Of a stretch of DNA of 15,125 nt, positions 1 to 7,024 are shown one piece after another. How positions within the stretch are numbered: position 1 is the stretch's first letter; every line of letters begins with the position of its first letter. Below the pieces are notes generated by a model. That model did not search any database. It was given only the letters and a program-made list of their open reading frames with translations, and was not told where the DNA came from. The stretch covers positions 1 through 15,125 of the forward strand of contig JAEXGP010000150.1 in the NCBI GenBank assembly GCA_023450775.1, written 5' to 3'. The translations under genes and the position numbers were made by a program. The stretch is from Actinomycetes bacterium. Its GTDB lineage: Bacteria; Actinomycetota; Acidimicrobiia; Acidimicrobiales; Microtrichaceae.

Positions 1-1
1 C

Positions 2-613
2 GAGGCGACCGCGGCCCGTGGGGCGGTGGAGCAACGTGGCGAGGTCGCCCGCGGTCGCCTGCACGACCTGCGCCAGCGTCAGAAGGGACTCGAGGACGAG
101 GCCGCGCTCGTCGAGGACAAGGCGGCCGAGATCGACCGCAAGCTGTACGACGGCTCCGTGGTCGCCCACAAGGAGCTCGAGGCGTTCCAGGAGGACCACC
201 GCCTGCTGAAGGCTCGGCAGTCCGACCTGGAGGACCAGGCCCTCGAGGTCATGGAGGCGGCCGAGCCGATCGACGCCGAGGTCGCCGCGCTGGCGGCCGA
301 GGTCGCCACCCACGACGCCCGGATCGCCGAGCTGACCGCCGAGGCGGACGCGGCCCGCGCCGAGATCGACGCCGAGCTCGCCACCGTCGCGGCCGAACGT
401 GAGCAGGCCGCGTCCGAGGTCCCGGCCGACGTGCTCGCCGCGTACGAGTCCACGCGCGCCCGCATGGGCGGGATCGGTGCCGCCCGCCTCGTCGGCAACC
501 GCTGCGAGGGCTGCCACCTGGAGATCCCCTCCGCCGAGCTGGAGGCGGTCCGCAAGGCCGCCGACGACGCCGTCGTCACCTGCCCGGAGTGCGGTCGGAT
601 CCTCGTCCGCTGA
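2..613 (+). CDS. C4-type zinc-ribbon coiled-coil protein (COG1579-like), 5' partial
   Basis: The reading frame is open to the left edge of the window, so the true start lies upstream and about 203 residues are visible. Most of the protein is a charged Ala/Glu/Arg heptad-like region that predicts a long antiparallel coiled coil. It ends in a zinc ribbon with two CxxC knuckles (CEGC, then CPEC near the C-terminus). This architecture is that of the COG1579/DUF164 zinc-ribbon family, whose members are usually about 240 residues, so roughly 40 residues are missing. The biochemical role of the family is not settled; nucleic-acid binding is usually assumed. In mycobacteria the homologue sits next to an RNase H/phosphatase fusion gene, and here a phosphatase gene lies two genes downstream. 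The stop is 19 bases before the next start, which suggests one transcript. I am confident of the family and not of the function. Confidence 0.88.
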   Translation, partial: EATAARGAVEQRGEVARGRLHDLRQRQKGLEDEAALVEDKAAEIDRKLYDGSVVAHKELEAFQEDHRLLKARQSDLEDQALEVMEAAEPIDAEVAALAAEVATHDARIAELTAEADAARAEIDAELATVAAEREQAASEVPADVLAAYESTRARMGGIGAARLVGNRCEGCHLEIPSAELEAVRKAADDAVVTCPECGRILVR

Positions 614-632
614 CCGAACCGGGATCCCGTCG

Positions 633-1130
633 GTGTTCATCTGGTTCGCGGTCCTCAGCGTCGTCCTGACGTTCGCGGTCTTCCAGAGCCCGGCGATCGA
701 CTACCGCCTGGTCGCGCTCGGCGCGGTGATCCCGGTCGTCGAGGTGCCGTTCGGCGCGGGCCCGTTGCACTCGCTGCTCGCGCCCACGCTCGTGCTCGTC
801 GTCGTCATGGTCAGCACCGTGCGGCGCCGGCTCGTGCGCCGGCGCTGGTTGGGGCTGCCGATCGGCATGTACATGCACCTGGTGCTCGACGGCGCGTTCA
901 CGCTCACCGCCACGTTCTGGTGGCCGTTCCTCGGCCTGGAGCTCTCCGACGGCGACGCCCCCGAGCTGTCCCGAGGTCTGTGGACGGTGGTCATGGAGCT
1001 GGCCGGCGTGGCCGCCGGCGTGTGGGCGTGGAAGCGCTTCGGCCTGGACGACCCCGAGCGGCGGTCGCGGTTCCTTCGCACCGGCCAGCTCGACCGGTCG
1101 GTCATGAGCGGCTCCGGGAGGCGGACATGA
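633..1130 (+). CDS. Small polytopic membrane protein, function unknown
   Basis: This 165-residue protein starts at a GTG 19 bases after the previous stop. No strong Shine-Dalgarno is visible, so translation is probably coupled. About four to five hydrophobic segments can be seen: residues 2-17, 26-42, 48-63, 75-102 and about 118-135. The C-terminal tail is basic and probably cytoplasmic. His46 (in PLHS) and a His82-x3-Asp86 pair lie at membrane faces. The pattern loosely recalls the YdjM/DUF457 membrane-bound putative metal-dependent hydrolases, but the similarity is by eye only. Its TGA overlaps the ATG of the next gene (ATGA), which strongly ties it to the histidine phosphatase. I do not assign an activity. 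Confidence 0.75.
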   Translation: MFIWFAVLSVVLTFAVFQSPAIDYRLVALGAVIPVVEVPFGAGPLHSLLAPTLVLVVVMVSTVRRRLVRRRWLGLPIGMYMHLVLDGAFTLTATFWWPFLGLELSDGDAPELSRGLWTVVMELAGVAAGVWAWKRFGLDDPERRSRFLRTGQLDRSVMSGSGRRT

Positions 1131-1723
1131 GCTCGCTGGTCGTGGTCCGTCACGGTCGCACTGCGGCCAACGCGGCGGGGCTGCTGCTCGGGCGTCTGGA
1201 CGTGGAGCTCGACGCGCTGGGCCGCCGCCAGGCCGAGGCGCTGGCCGCCGCGGTGCTGGCGTCGAGCGGCCCGATCTCGGCCGTCGTGTCGAGCCCGTTG
1301 CAGCGAGCGGTCGAGACCGCGTCCGCGCTCGGCCTGCCGGTGCACGTGGACGACCGCTTCGTCGAGGTCGACTACGGCGAGTGGGACGGCCTCCCGCTGT
1401 CGGAGGTGCCGGCCGAGACGTGGAGCGAGTGGCGAGCCGACCCGCACTTCCGCCCGACGGCGGGGGAGAGCCTCCACGAGGTGTCGCACCGCGTCACCGA
1501 GGCGTGCGTGGACTGGGCGGCCCGGGCGTCCGACGGTTGCGTCGTCATCGCCACCCACGTCTCTCCGCTCAAGGCCGCCGTCGGCTGGGCGCTCGGCGCC
1601 GACGTGTCGTGGACGTGCCGCGTGGATCCGGCGTCGATCACGCGCATCGACGTGAACGGGACCGTCCCCACGCTGCGATCGTTCAACGAGACCGGTCACC
1701 TGGTCGGTCTGACCGCGTCCTGA
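1127..1723 (+). CDS. Histidine phosphatase (phosphoglycerate mutase-like) family protein
   Basis: The product has 198 residues. It belongs to the histidine phosphatase superfamily, which forms a phosphohistidine intermediate while hydrolysing small phosphate esters. The RHGRT signature puts the nucleophile at His9, with Arg8 beside it. Further phosphate-pocket residues are Arg60 (SSPLQRAVET), an acid at Glu80 (VEVDYGEWDG) and the second histidine His144 (IATHVSPL). All expected catalytic positions are present. The substrate cannot be told from sequence; candidates include alpha-ribazole phosphate, glucosyl-3-phosphoglycerate and related esters. In mycobacteria a similar domain is fused to RNase HI next to the zinc-ribbon gene; here it is free-standing, and the membrane gene occupies the slot between. 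The ATG at 1127 overlaps the upstream stop. Confidence 0.9.
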   Translation: MSSLVVVRHGRTAANAAGLLLGRLDVELDALGRRQAEALAAAVLASSGPISAVVSSPLQRAVETASALGLPVHVDDRFVEVDYGEWDGLPLSEVPAETWSEWRADPHFRPTAGESLHEVSHRVTEACVDWAARASDGCVVIATHVSPLKAAVGWALGADVSWTCRVDPASITRIDVNGTVPTLRSFNETGHLVGLTAS

Positions 1724-1780
1724 GCGACCCGACGACGGTCCTCGGCGCTCCACGTCGGCGGAGCGACCCACCAGTTGAGA

Positions 1781-1805
1781 CGTTCGGTGAACGTGTGGTG
1801 AACGT
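1781..1805. promoter_or_regulatory. Candidate operator: palindrome plus direct repeat
   Basis: CGTTC-GGT-GAACG (1781-1793) is a perfect 5-bp inverted repeat. It overlaps a perfect direct repeat, GGTGAACGT at 1786-1794 and 1797-1805, with copies offset by 11 bp, about one helical turn. It lies roughly 50-75 bp upstream of the regulator start, a suitable place for an activator or autorepressor. The binding protein is unknown. Confidence 0.4.
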
Positions 1806-1823
1806 CATGTTGGAGAGTTGCCG

Positions 1824-1852
1824 CTTCCGCGCGCGGCGCCTCTAGGTTGGGC
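1824..1852 (+). promoter_or_regulatory. Promoter-like block A, leaderless start of the regulator
   Basis: The block contains TAGGTT at 1843-1848, a TANNNT -10 box that ends 7 bases before the ATG at 1856. That spacing puts the transcription start at or next to the start codon, so the mRNA is probably leaderless. TTGCCG at 1818-1823 could be a -35, although its 19-bp spacing is long. The 29 bp match block B at 2715-2743 at 24 positions. Confidence 0.5.
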
Positions 1853-1855
1853 TCC

Positions 1856-2620
1856 ATGGAGTTGCTCGACGAGGAGTCGCACCGGATCCTGCTGTGGGCC
1901 GTCCGTCTGCACGAGGTGGGACACGCACCCACCCGCACGGAGCTGACGGAGCTCGCAGAGGGTCGACGTCCCGCCGGTCTGGCCACGGTCACCGGGCTGG
2001 TCGGCCATGACTCGGAGTACCAGGAGGGGGCGATCGCGTCGCTGCTGCGTCGGGGGCTGCTGCACCCCGTCGGCGACGCCGGCGTCGCGCCCACGGGTCT
2101 GGGACGCCGGGTCGTGGACGCGCTCGGCCTGGACGACGGCTTCCCCGCGTTCGAGGTGCTCGACGCGGATCTCAGCTCGAGCGACCCGCTGGCCTTCGCC
2201 CGCATCGTCGGCCGTGTCGCCGCGCTGCACCGGCCGATGCTGGTCGACCCCTACTGCCGTCGGAGCGAGCTCGAGTACCTCACCGCGCACACCTCGGTCA
2301 CCCGCGTGCTGGTCAGCGACCGCCTCGGTGGTGACGAGCTCGCCGACATGGTCGACATGGTCGAGTCACTGCGCCGGCGCGAGCACAAGCTCCGTCTCCG
2401 CGTGGCCCCGGCCGACGAGATCCAGGACCGCTGCGTGGTGAGCGGCGACCGCGTGCTCCAGGTCGGCGGGCTGCCGTCCGCCAACGGCGGCGGGGCGTCG
2501 GTGATCACCGAGCCGCACGACCTTGGGGCGCAGGCCCGCGAGTACTACCGCGAGGTCTGGCGCAGCGCCGACCGCCTGGCCGCCTACCGGCCGCGTCGCC
2601 GCAACATGCGCGTCGCCTGA
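1856..2620 (+). CDS. Probable transcriptional regulator: winged-helix N-terminus with PLD-like C-terminal fold
   Basis: The product has 254 residues from the ATG at 1856. An in-frame TTG at 1847 falls on the -10 box, so ATG is preferred. Residues 1 to about 90 resemble a winged helix-turn-helix: helices, then LLRRGLLHPVG followed by TGLGRRVVDALG, as in archaeal-type or MarR/PadR-like wings. Residues about 115-240 (VDPYCRRSELEYL, VLVSDR, LRLRV, IQDRCVVSGDRVLQVGG) look like a single phospholipase-D-type module. The catalytic HxK motif is not present: the DRCVVSGD strand is preceded by Gln. I infer a non-catalytic ligand or dimerisation domain. The tail is basic (RPRRRNMR). It stands alone, upstream of the substrate-binding protein gene, with which it shares a promoter block, so autoregulation plus control of that gene is plausible. 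No close family is recognised with certainty. Confidence 0.6.
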   Translation: MELLDEESHRILLWAVRLHEVGHAPTRTELTELAEGRRPAGLATVTGLVGHDSEYQEGAIASLLRRGLLHPVGDAGVAPTGLGRRVVDALGLDDGFPAFEVLDADLSSSDPLAFARIVGRVAALHRPMLVDPYCRRSELEYLTAHTSVTRVLVSDRLGGDELADMVDMVESLRRREHKLRLRVAPADEIQDRCVVSGDRVLQVGGLPSANGGGASVITEPHDLGAQAREYYREVWRSADRLAAYRPRRRNMRVA

Positions 2621-2682
2621 CGTCGGTCCGGACGGAGCGCCGCCCGGCGGCCCGGCACCCGTCGGGGTGGCCGAAACCTGAA

Positions 2683-2743
2683 CCACGTTCGGAGACGTGG
2701 CGGGACATCCGGCACTTCCGCGCCCGGCGAATCTAGGGTGAGC
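2683..2743 (+). promoter_or_regulatory. Palindrome and promoter-like block B upstream of the binding-protein gene
   Basis: CCACGT-TCGGAG-ACGTGG (2683-2700) is a perfect 6-bp inverted repeat with a 6-bp spacer. It is followed by block B (2715-2743), 24/29 identical to block A. The likely -10 is TAGGGT at 2734-2739, predicting a start near 2746 and a leader of about 50 bases. No good -35 hexamer is visible. The rest of 2621-2794 holds no gene. Confidence 0.45.
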
Positions 2744-2779
2744 GGGCCTCCGGTACACCGCCGGGGGCTCATGACCATC

Positions 2780-2784
2780 AGGAG
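2780..2784 (+). promoter_or_regulatory. Ribosome binding site deciding the start at 2795
   Basis: AGGAG lies 10 bases before the ATG at 2795. It favours that start over the in-frame ATG at 2771 and GTG at 2738, which would put a long charged stretch ahead of the signal peptide. Confidence 0.6.
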
Positions 2785-2794
2785 AGACGGGCCG

Positions 2795-4084
2795 ATGCGC
2801 AGAAACGTCACTCGTGTGCTCATCGTCGCCGTCGCCGCACTGGGGCTCCTCGCCTCGGCCTGCGGTGACGATGACGACAAGGGCGACGGCACCACGACCA
2901 CCGAAGCCTCCAAGGGCGGCGATCGCGGCAACGCGGATGGCGAGCTCAAGCTCGGCACGCTCGTGCCCCAGACCGGCGACCTCAGCGCCATCGTGAAGTC
3001 GCTGCAGACGCCGGTGGACATGGCGGTCGCGTCGATCAACGCCGCCGGCGGCGTCAACGGCAAGCCCGTCGTGGTCGTCGAGGCCGACGACGGCACCAAC
3101 CCCAACGTGGCCGCGACCAGCTACGCCAAGCTGGTCAACACCGACAAGGTCGACGCGATCATCGGCCCGGCACCGTCGGGCGTGGCCGCCAAGCTGCTGG
3201 AGTCGATCGGGACCGACAAGGTGCCCACCTGCTCCGGCTCCACCACGGCCGCCAACCTGAGCGGCGGCGGCAACGGCTACTTCTTCCGCACCGCCCCCGG
3301 TGACGACCTGCAGGGCCCGGCCCTCGCCACGCTGATCACCGGCGACGGCAAGACCAAGGTCGCGATCCTGGCCCGCAACGACGACTACGGGAAGGGCTTC
3401 TCCGAGTCGCTGAAGGCGGCGCTCGAGGACGGCGGCGCCGAGGTCACCGAGACCGTGCTGTACAACCCCGAGGCCTCGAACTTCGACGCCGACGTGCAGA
3501 AGGCGCTGGACTCGTCGCCCGACGCCATCGCGATCCTGGGCTTCAACGACGACGGCGCCAAGGTCGTCAGCACGCTGATCGGCAAGGGCGCCGGCCCGTC
3601 GCAGATGCCGCTCTACACCGCTGACGGCATGCAGAGCTCCAGCTTCGCCAAGACGGTGGACCCGTCGGACCCGTCGAAGATCGCCGGCATCAAGGGCACC
3701 GCTCCGGCGGCCGCCCCGCAAGGCATCGAGAGCCCCTTCACCGCCGAGTTCGCGGCGACGGGCATCGACACGATCTTCTCGTCCTACTACTGGGACTGCA
3801 CCAACCTGATGGCGCTGGCGGCCGTGAAGGCCAAGAGCGACGACAGCTCGGCGATCGCGGAGAACTTCGCCTCGAACCTCGAGGGCGACAACGACTGCAA
3901 CAACTTCGCCGACTGCAAGAAGCTCCTCGAGGACGGCAAGACCATCCACTACCGGGGTGCGTCGAGCATGTTCGAGAAGTGGAACAAGATGGAGCCCGGC
4001 ACCGGCGTCTACGACGTCTGGGCCTACGGCGCCGACGGCAAGTCGGCCAACGTCGAGGGTGCGGCGCAGATCTCCATCGGCTGA
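2795..4084 (+). CDS. Branched-chain amino acid-type ABC transporter substrate-binding lipoprotein
   Basis: The product has 429 residues. The N-terminus is a lipoprotein signal (basic RRNVTR, hydrophobic core, LASAC), with Cys23 as the lipidated residue. An Asp/Gly/Thr-rich linker follows. The mature part is a Peripla_BP_6 / LivJ-LivK-type two-lobed binding protein: KLGTLVPQTGDLS, AINAAGGVNGKPV, AIIGPAPSGVAAKL, KVAILARNDDYGKGF and AIAILGFNDDG are characteristic. It would capture an amino acid, or another small ligand that this broad family binds, at the outer face of the membrane and deliver it to LivHM. The gene runs convergently towards the liv operon and is not part of it, so it has its own promoter (block B) and terminator. 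Ligand specificity cannot be read from sequence. Confidence 0.92.
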   Translation: MRRNVTRVLIVAVAALGLLASACGDDDDKGDGTTTTEASKGGDRGNADGELKLGTLVPQTGDLSAIVKSLQTPVDMAVASINAAGGVNGKPVVVVEADDGTNPNVAATSYAKLVNTDKVDAIIGPAPSGVAAKLLESIGTDKVPTCSGSTTAANLSGGGNGYFFRTAPGDDLQGPALATLITGDGKTKVAILARNDDYGKGFSESLKAALEDGGAEVTETVLYNPEASNFDADVQKALDSSPDAIAILGFNDDGAKVVSTLIGKGAGPSQMPLYTADGMQSSSFAKTVDPSDPSKIAGIKGTAPAAAPQGIESPFTAEFAATGIDTIFSSYYWDCTNLMALAAVKAKSDDSSAIAENFASNLEGDNDCNNFADCKKLLEDGKTIHYRGASSMFEKWNKMEPGTGVYDVWAYGADGKSANVEGAAQISIG

Positions 4085-4122
4085 GCCGAGGTGAGCTGAG
4101 CCCAGCCGACCGCTGGACGTGA

Positions 4123-4148
4123 CGGGGCGCCCCTCCGGGGGCGCCCCG
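4123..4148. terminator. Strong GC hairpin, probable bidirectional terminator
   Basis: A perfect 11-bp stem (CGGGGCGCCCC / GGGGCGCCCCG) has a TCCG tetraloop and begins 38 bases after the binding-protein stop. No T-run follows, as is common in actinobacteria. It could also stop the convergent liv operon. Confidence 0.7.
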
Positions 4149-4185
4149 CTCGCGTCCGGGCCCGTGTCGCTCGCTCGGATTCCTC

Positions 4186-4300
4186 GTCGAACTTGTACGC
4201 CACGGCCCACATGGGCGACCGCCACGTACAAGATCGCCGGGAGCCGTCGAACTCGTACGCCACGCGCAACATGGCCGACCACCACGTACAAGTTCGGCGG
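4186..4300. repeat. Tandem pair of 60-bp-period palindromic repeats
   Basis: Positions 4186-4240 and 4246-4300 match at 47 of 55 bases with an exact 60-bp period. Each copy is an inverted repeat: arms at 4189-4199 with 4225-4235, and 4249-4259 with 4285-4295, each with one mismatch. The left arm of copy 1 and the right arm of copy 2 (4188-4199 with 4285-4296, CGAACTTGTACG) pair perfectly over 12 bp, so the pair is itself bounded by an inverted repeat. It lies between convergent genes. It may be a REP-like extragenic element, a miniature mobile element or a protein-binding array. No convincing ORF is present. Confidence 0.75.
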
Positions 4301-4341
4301 CCGGGCGGTCGGCGAGCGGCGGGCCGTTGGCCGGTCGGCCG

Positions 4342-5079
4342 TCAGCGGTTGCGGACGAGCGAGCCCAGGTAGAGCTCGATGACCTTCGGGTCGTCCAGCA
4401 GCTCGGTGCCGGTGCCCGTGTACGCGTCCACGCCGTTGTCGAGGACGTAGCCCCGGTGGCAGATCCGCAGCGCCTTGTGGGCGTTCTGCTCGACGATGAG
4501 CACCGAGACGCCGGCGTGGTTGATCGCGGCGATGCGGGCGAACACCTCGTCCTGCATGGCGGGGGAGAGGCCGGCCGACGGCTCGTCGAGCAGCAGCAGG
4601 CTCGGCTCCATCATGAGGGCACGGGCCATGGCCAGGACCTGGCGCTGGCCACCCGACAACGAGTCCGCCCGGTCCCCGCGGCGACTCTGCAACGCCGGGA
4701 AGAGCTCGAGCACCTCGTCGCGGCGCACCTCGAAGCGGTCCGGGCGCAGGAACACGCCCATGCGGAGGTTCTCCTCGACCGTCAGCGTGCCGAACACGTT
4801 CTGCACCTGCGGCACGTAGCCCACCCCGCGCGACACCAGGTCGAAGCCGCGGACGCCGACGATGTCCTCGCCGTCCATGGTCATCGTCCCCGAGCGGACG
4901 GGCACGAGGCCGAACACCGTCTTGATGAGCGTGGACTTGCCGGCGCCGTTCGGGCCGATGATCCCGACCAGCTCGGAGCGGGCCACCTGGATGGACGCAC
5001 CCCGCAGGATGTCGACGCCGGGGACGTAGCCCGCGACCAGGTCCTCGACCACCAGGAGCGGCTCGCCGGGGGCGGTCAC
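4342..5079 (-). CDS. livF: Branched-chain amino acid ABC transporter ATP-binding protein LivF
   Basis: The product has 245 residues and starts at a GTG whose bases overlap the LivG stop (GTGA), showing translational coupling. All ABC ATPase motifs are present: Walker A GPNGAGKST (42-50), Q-loop near Gln91, signature LSGGQ (141-145) and Walker B LLLLDEP (161-167). A VEQNA segment stands at the H-loop, with Gln in place of His as is usual in LivF. The short length without extra domains and the GYVPGVDILRG opening fit LivF. With LivG it forms the cytoplasmic ATPase pair that drives LivHM. It is the last gene of the operon. The 3' region to the hairpin at 4123-4148 contains only the 60-bp repeats. 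Confidence 0.95.
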   Translation of the reverse strand: MTAPGEPLLVVEDLVAGYVPGVDILRGASIQVARSELVGIIGPNGAGKSTLIKTVFGLVPVRSGTMTMDGEDIVGVRGFDLVSRGVGYVPQVQNVFGTLTVEENLRMGVFLRPDRFEVRRDEVLELFPALQSRRGDRADSLSGGQRQVLAMARALMMEPSLLLLDEPSAGLSPAMQDEVFARIAAINHAGVSVLIVEQNAHKALRICHRGYVLDNGVDAYTGTGTELLDDPKVIELYLGSLVRNR

Positions 5080-6020
5080 GAGTCGCTCCCGTCGTCCGCT
5101 CCGGCGTCGGCCCATTCGTCGGCCCGTTCGTCGCTCGAGTAGAGACGCTCGACCGCCGGCAGCATCTCGGCCTCCATGTCGCGCAGGTCGCCGCTGGAGC
5201 CGCCCAGGTAGGCCTCGATGACCCGCTCGTCGGCGGCCACCTGACCGGCCGTGCCGGTGGCGATGATCCGGCCCTCGGCCATGCACACGACCACGTCCGA
5301 GATGGCCGACACCACGTCCATGTCGTGCTCGACGAAGAGCACGGTGATGCCCTCGCCGGGCAGCTCGCGGATCTTGTCCAGCAGCAGCTGACGCAGGGCC
5401 GGGTTCACGCCGGCCATCGGCTCGTCGAGCATGAGCAGGCGCGGCGCGGACATCACGCCGCGGGCGAGCTCCAGGAGCTTGCGCTGACCGCCGGAGAGCG
5501 TGCCGGCCTTGTCGTCGAGCTTGTCGCCGAGACCCACCCAGCGGCCGAGCTCCGCCGCCCGCACGCCCAGCTCGGCCTCCAGCTTGCGCCACACCCAGGG
5601 CATGAGCGCCGCGCGGAGGTGCTCGCCCTTCTGGTCCTTGGCGGCCAGTCGGATGTTGTCCAGCACCGACAGGCGGGGGAACACGCGGGCCGTCTGGAAC
5701 GTGCGGACCATGCCGCCGCGCGCCACCGCGTACGCGGGCTTGCCGCTCATGTCCCGGCCCTCGAAGGTCCACGTCCCGCCGTCGGCCCGCTCGAAGCCGG
5801 TGAGGACGTTGAAGAACGTGGTCTTGCCCGCACCGTTGGGGCCGATGAGCGCCACCACGCTGCCCCGCTCGACGGTCATCCGGTCGACGTCGACCGCCTT
5901 CACGCCACCGAACGAGCGGTGGACGTGCTCGGCCACGAGCACCGGGCCCGACGAGGGCGCGTCGGGCCCGGGCGCAGGCGCAGCGGCGGACGGGTCCCCG
6001 GGGGTGGTCACGTCACTCAC
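5076..6020 (-). CDS. livG: Branched-chain amino acid ABC transporter ATP-binding protein LivG
   Basis: The product has 314 residues, starting at a GTG that overlaps the end of livM by 8 bases. Motifs are Walker A GPNGAGKTT (60-68), signature LSGGQ (175-179), Walker B LLMLDEP (195-201) and H-loop His232 (VEHDMDVV). The RTFQTARVFPRLSVLDNI stretch and the MAGVNP segment after Walker B are typical of LivG. It is longer than the usual 250-260 residues because of an Ala/Pro-rich N-terminal extension of about 25 residues and an acidic C-terminal tail of about 40 residues after the YLGG end of the domain. Both extensions look disordered and are of unknown use. It pairs with LivF on the inner face of the permease. 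Confidence 0.95.
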   Translation of the reverse strand: MSDVTTPGDPSAAAPAPGPDAPSSGPVLVAEHVHRSFGGVKAVDVDRMTVERGSVVALIGPNGAGKTTFFNVLTGFERADGGTWTFEGRDMSGKPAYAVARGGMVRTFQTARVFPRLSVLDNIRLAAKDQKGEHLRAALMPWVWRKLEAELGVRAAELGRWVGLGDKLDDKAGTLSGGQRKLLELARGVMSAPRLLMLDEPMAGVNPALRQLLLDKIRELPGEGITVLFVEHDMDVVSAISDVVVCMAEGRIIATGTAGQVAADERVIEAYLGGSSGDLRDMEAEMLPAVERLYSSDERADEWADAGADDGSDS

Positions 6021-7011
6021 CGATGACCGCCTCGGACTTGTCGCCCAGCAGGCCCTGCGGTCGGAAGACGAGCAGCAGCACGATCGCCAGGCCGACCAGC
6101 ACGTAGCGGACCGCGCCGGTGTCGGTGCCGTCGATGAACCACCAGCCGTCGCCGATGGCCTGCGTCAGGAGGCTGTTGAGCAGCGAGATCACGAACCAGT
6201 ACACGATCGCGCCCACGGGCGGGCCGAGCACGGTCGCCACGCCGCCCAGGATCACGACCAGGTACCAGTTGAAGGTGGTCTGCGAGACGAAGAAGTCGGG
6301 CTTCACGAACCCGCCGTCGAACATGAAGATGATGCCGGCGATGCCGCCGATCACGCTGCCCAGGACGAACGCCTGCAGCTTGAGCTTGAACACGTGCTTG
6401 CCCAGGGAGCGGGCGGCCTCCTCGTCCTCCCGGATGGCCTTGAGGAGACGACCCCAGGGGCTGCGGGCCAGGCCCCAGACGAGCAGGCAGCAGAGCGCCA
6501 CGATCGTCCAGCCCACGCTGATCGTCCACAACGTGTTCTGGTTGAAGCTGAACGCGCCCCAGCCGTAGCGGCCCTCGGGGATGGGGTTGACGTCGAAGAA
6601 GTCCTTCGCCACGCCGGTGAGGCCGATCGGTCCGCCGGTGACGTCCTGCAGCCGTGCGGAGTTGATGACCACGCGGATGATCTCGGCCGCGGAGATCGTG
6701 GCGATCGCCAGGTAGTCCGCCCGCAGGCGCAGCGTGGGGAGGCCGAGCAGCAGGCCCAGCAGTGCGGCGGCGAGGATGCCGATGATCGCCCCGAGCCACA
6801 GCGGGAGCCCGCGGTCGACGCTGATCGCCGCGCCGTAGGCGCCGACCAGGCCCGAGGCGACGGCGCCGAAGTTGAGCAGGCCGGCGTAGCCGAACTGGAT
6901 GTTCAGCCCGATGGCGCCGAGCGCGTAGACGACGCTGGGCACGGCGACCATGTCGCGGAGGCCGTCGACGAGCGCGGCGCCCAGGTCGACCGCGAGCAGG
7001 GACGCGCTCAT
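6013..7011 (-). CDS. livM: Branched-chain amino acid ABC transporter permease LivM
   Basis: The product has 332 residues of polytopic membrane protein. LivM hallmarks are YALGAIGLNIQFGYAGLLNF near the N-terminus, LRLRADYLAIATISAAEIIR, and the cytoplasmic coupling segment RLLKAIREDEEAARSLG that contacts the ATPases. It ends with VFRPQGLLG, the usual C-terminal motif. The ATG at 7011 lies 13 bases after the livH stop. An out-of-frame ATG overlapping that stop (7028) opens only a few codons and is ignored. The Shine-Dalgarno is weak, so translation is probably coupled. LivM heterodimerises with LivH to form the transmembrane path. Confidence 0.95.
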   Translation of the reverse strand: MSASLLAVDLGAALVDGLRDMVAVPSVVYALGAIGLNIQFGYAGLLNFGAVASGLVGAYGAAISVDRGLPLWLGAIIGILAAALLGLLLGLPTLRLRADYLAIATISAAEIIRVVINSARLQDVTGGPIGLTGVAKDFFDVNPIPEGRYGWGAFSFNQNTLWTISVGWTIVALCCLLVWGLARSPWGRLLKAIREDEEAARSLGKHVFKLKLQAFVLGSVIGGIAGIIFMFDGGFVKPDFFVSQTTFNWYLVVILGGVATVLGPPVGAIVYWFVISLLNSLLTQAIGDGWWFIDGTDTGAVRYVLVGLAIVLLLVFRPQGLLGDKSEAVIGE

Positions 7012-7024
7012 GCCGCGGCGCCGC

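Noticed and set aside
2366..4291. A 641-codon - strand frame opposite the binding-protein gene
   Set aside because: It crosses the terminator, the repeats, the intergenic regions and two real genes, and its translation is low-complexity Val/Arg/Gly/Asp. It is a shadow frame.
4186..4300. LexA/SOS-box reading of CGAACTTGTACG
   Set aside because: The actinobacterial SOS box is CGAAC-N4-GTTCG. Here the half-sites have the wrong spacing and sequence, and no SOS gene follows.
4342..5772. Upstream extension of livF to a 476-residue protein
   Set aside because: The extra N-terminal part is out-of-frame livG. The GTG at 5079, overlapping the livG stop, gives a LivF of normal length.
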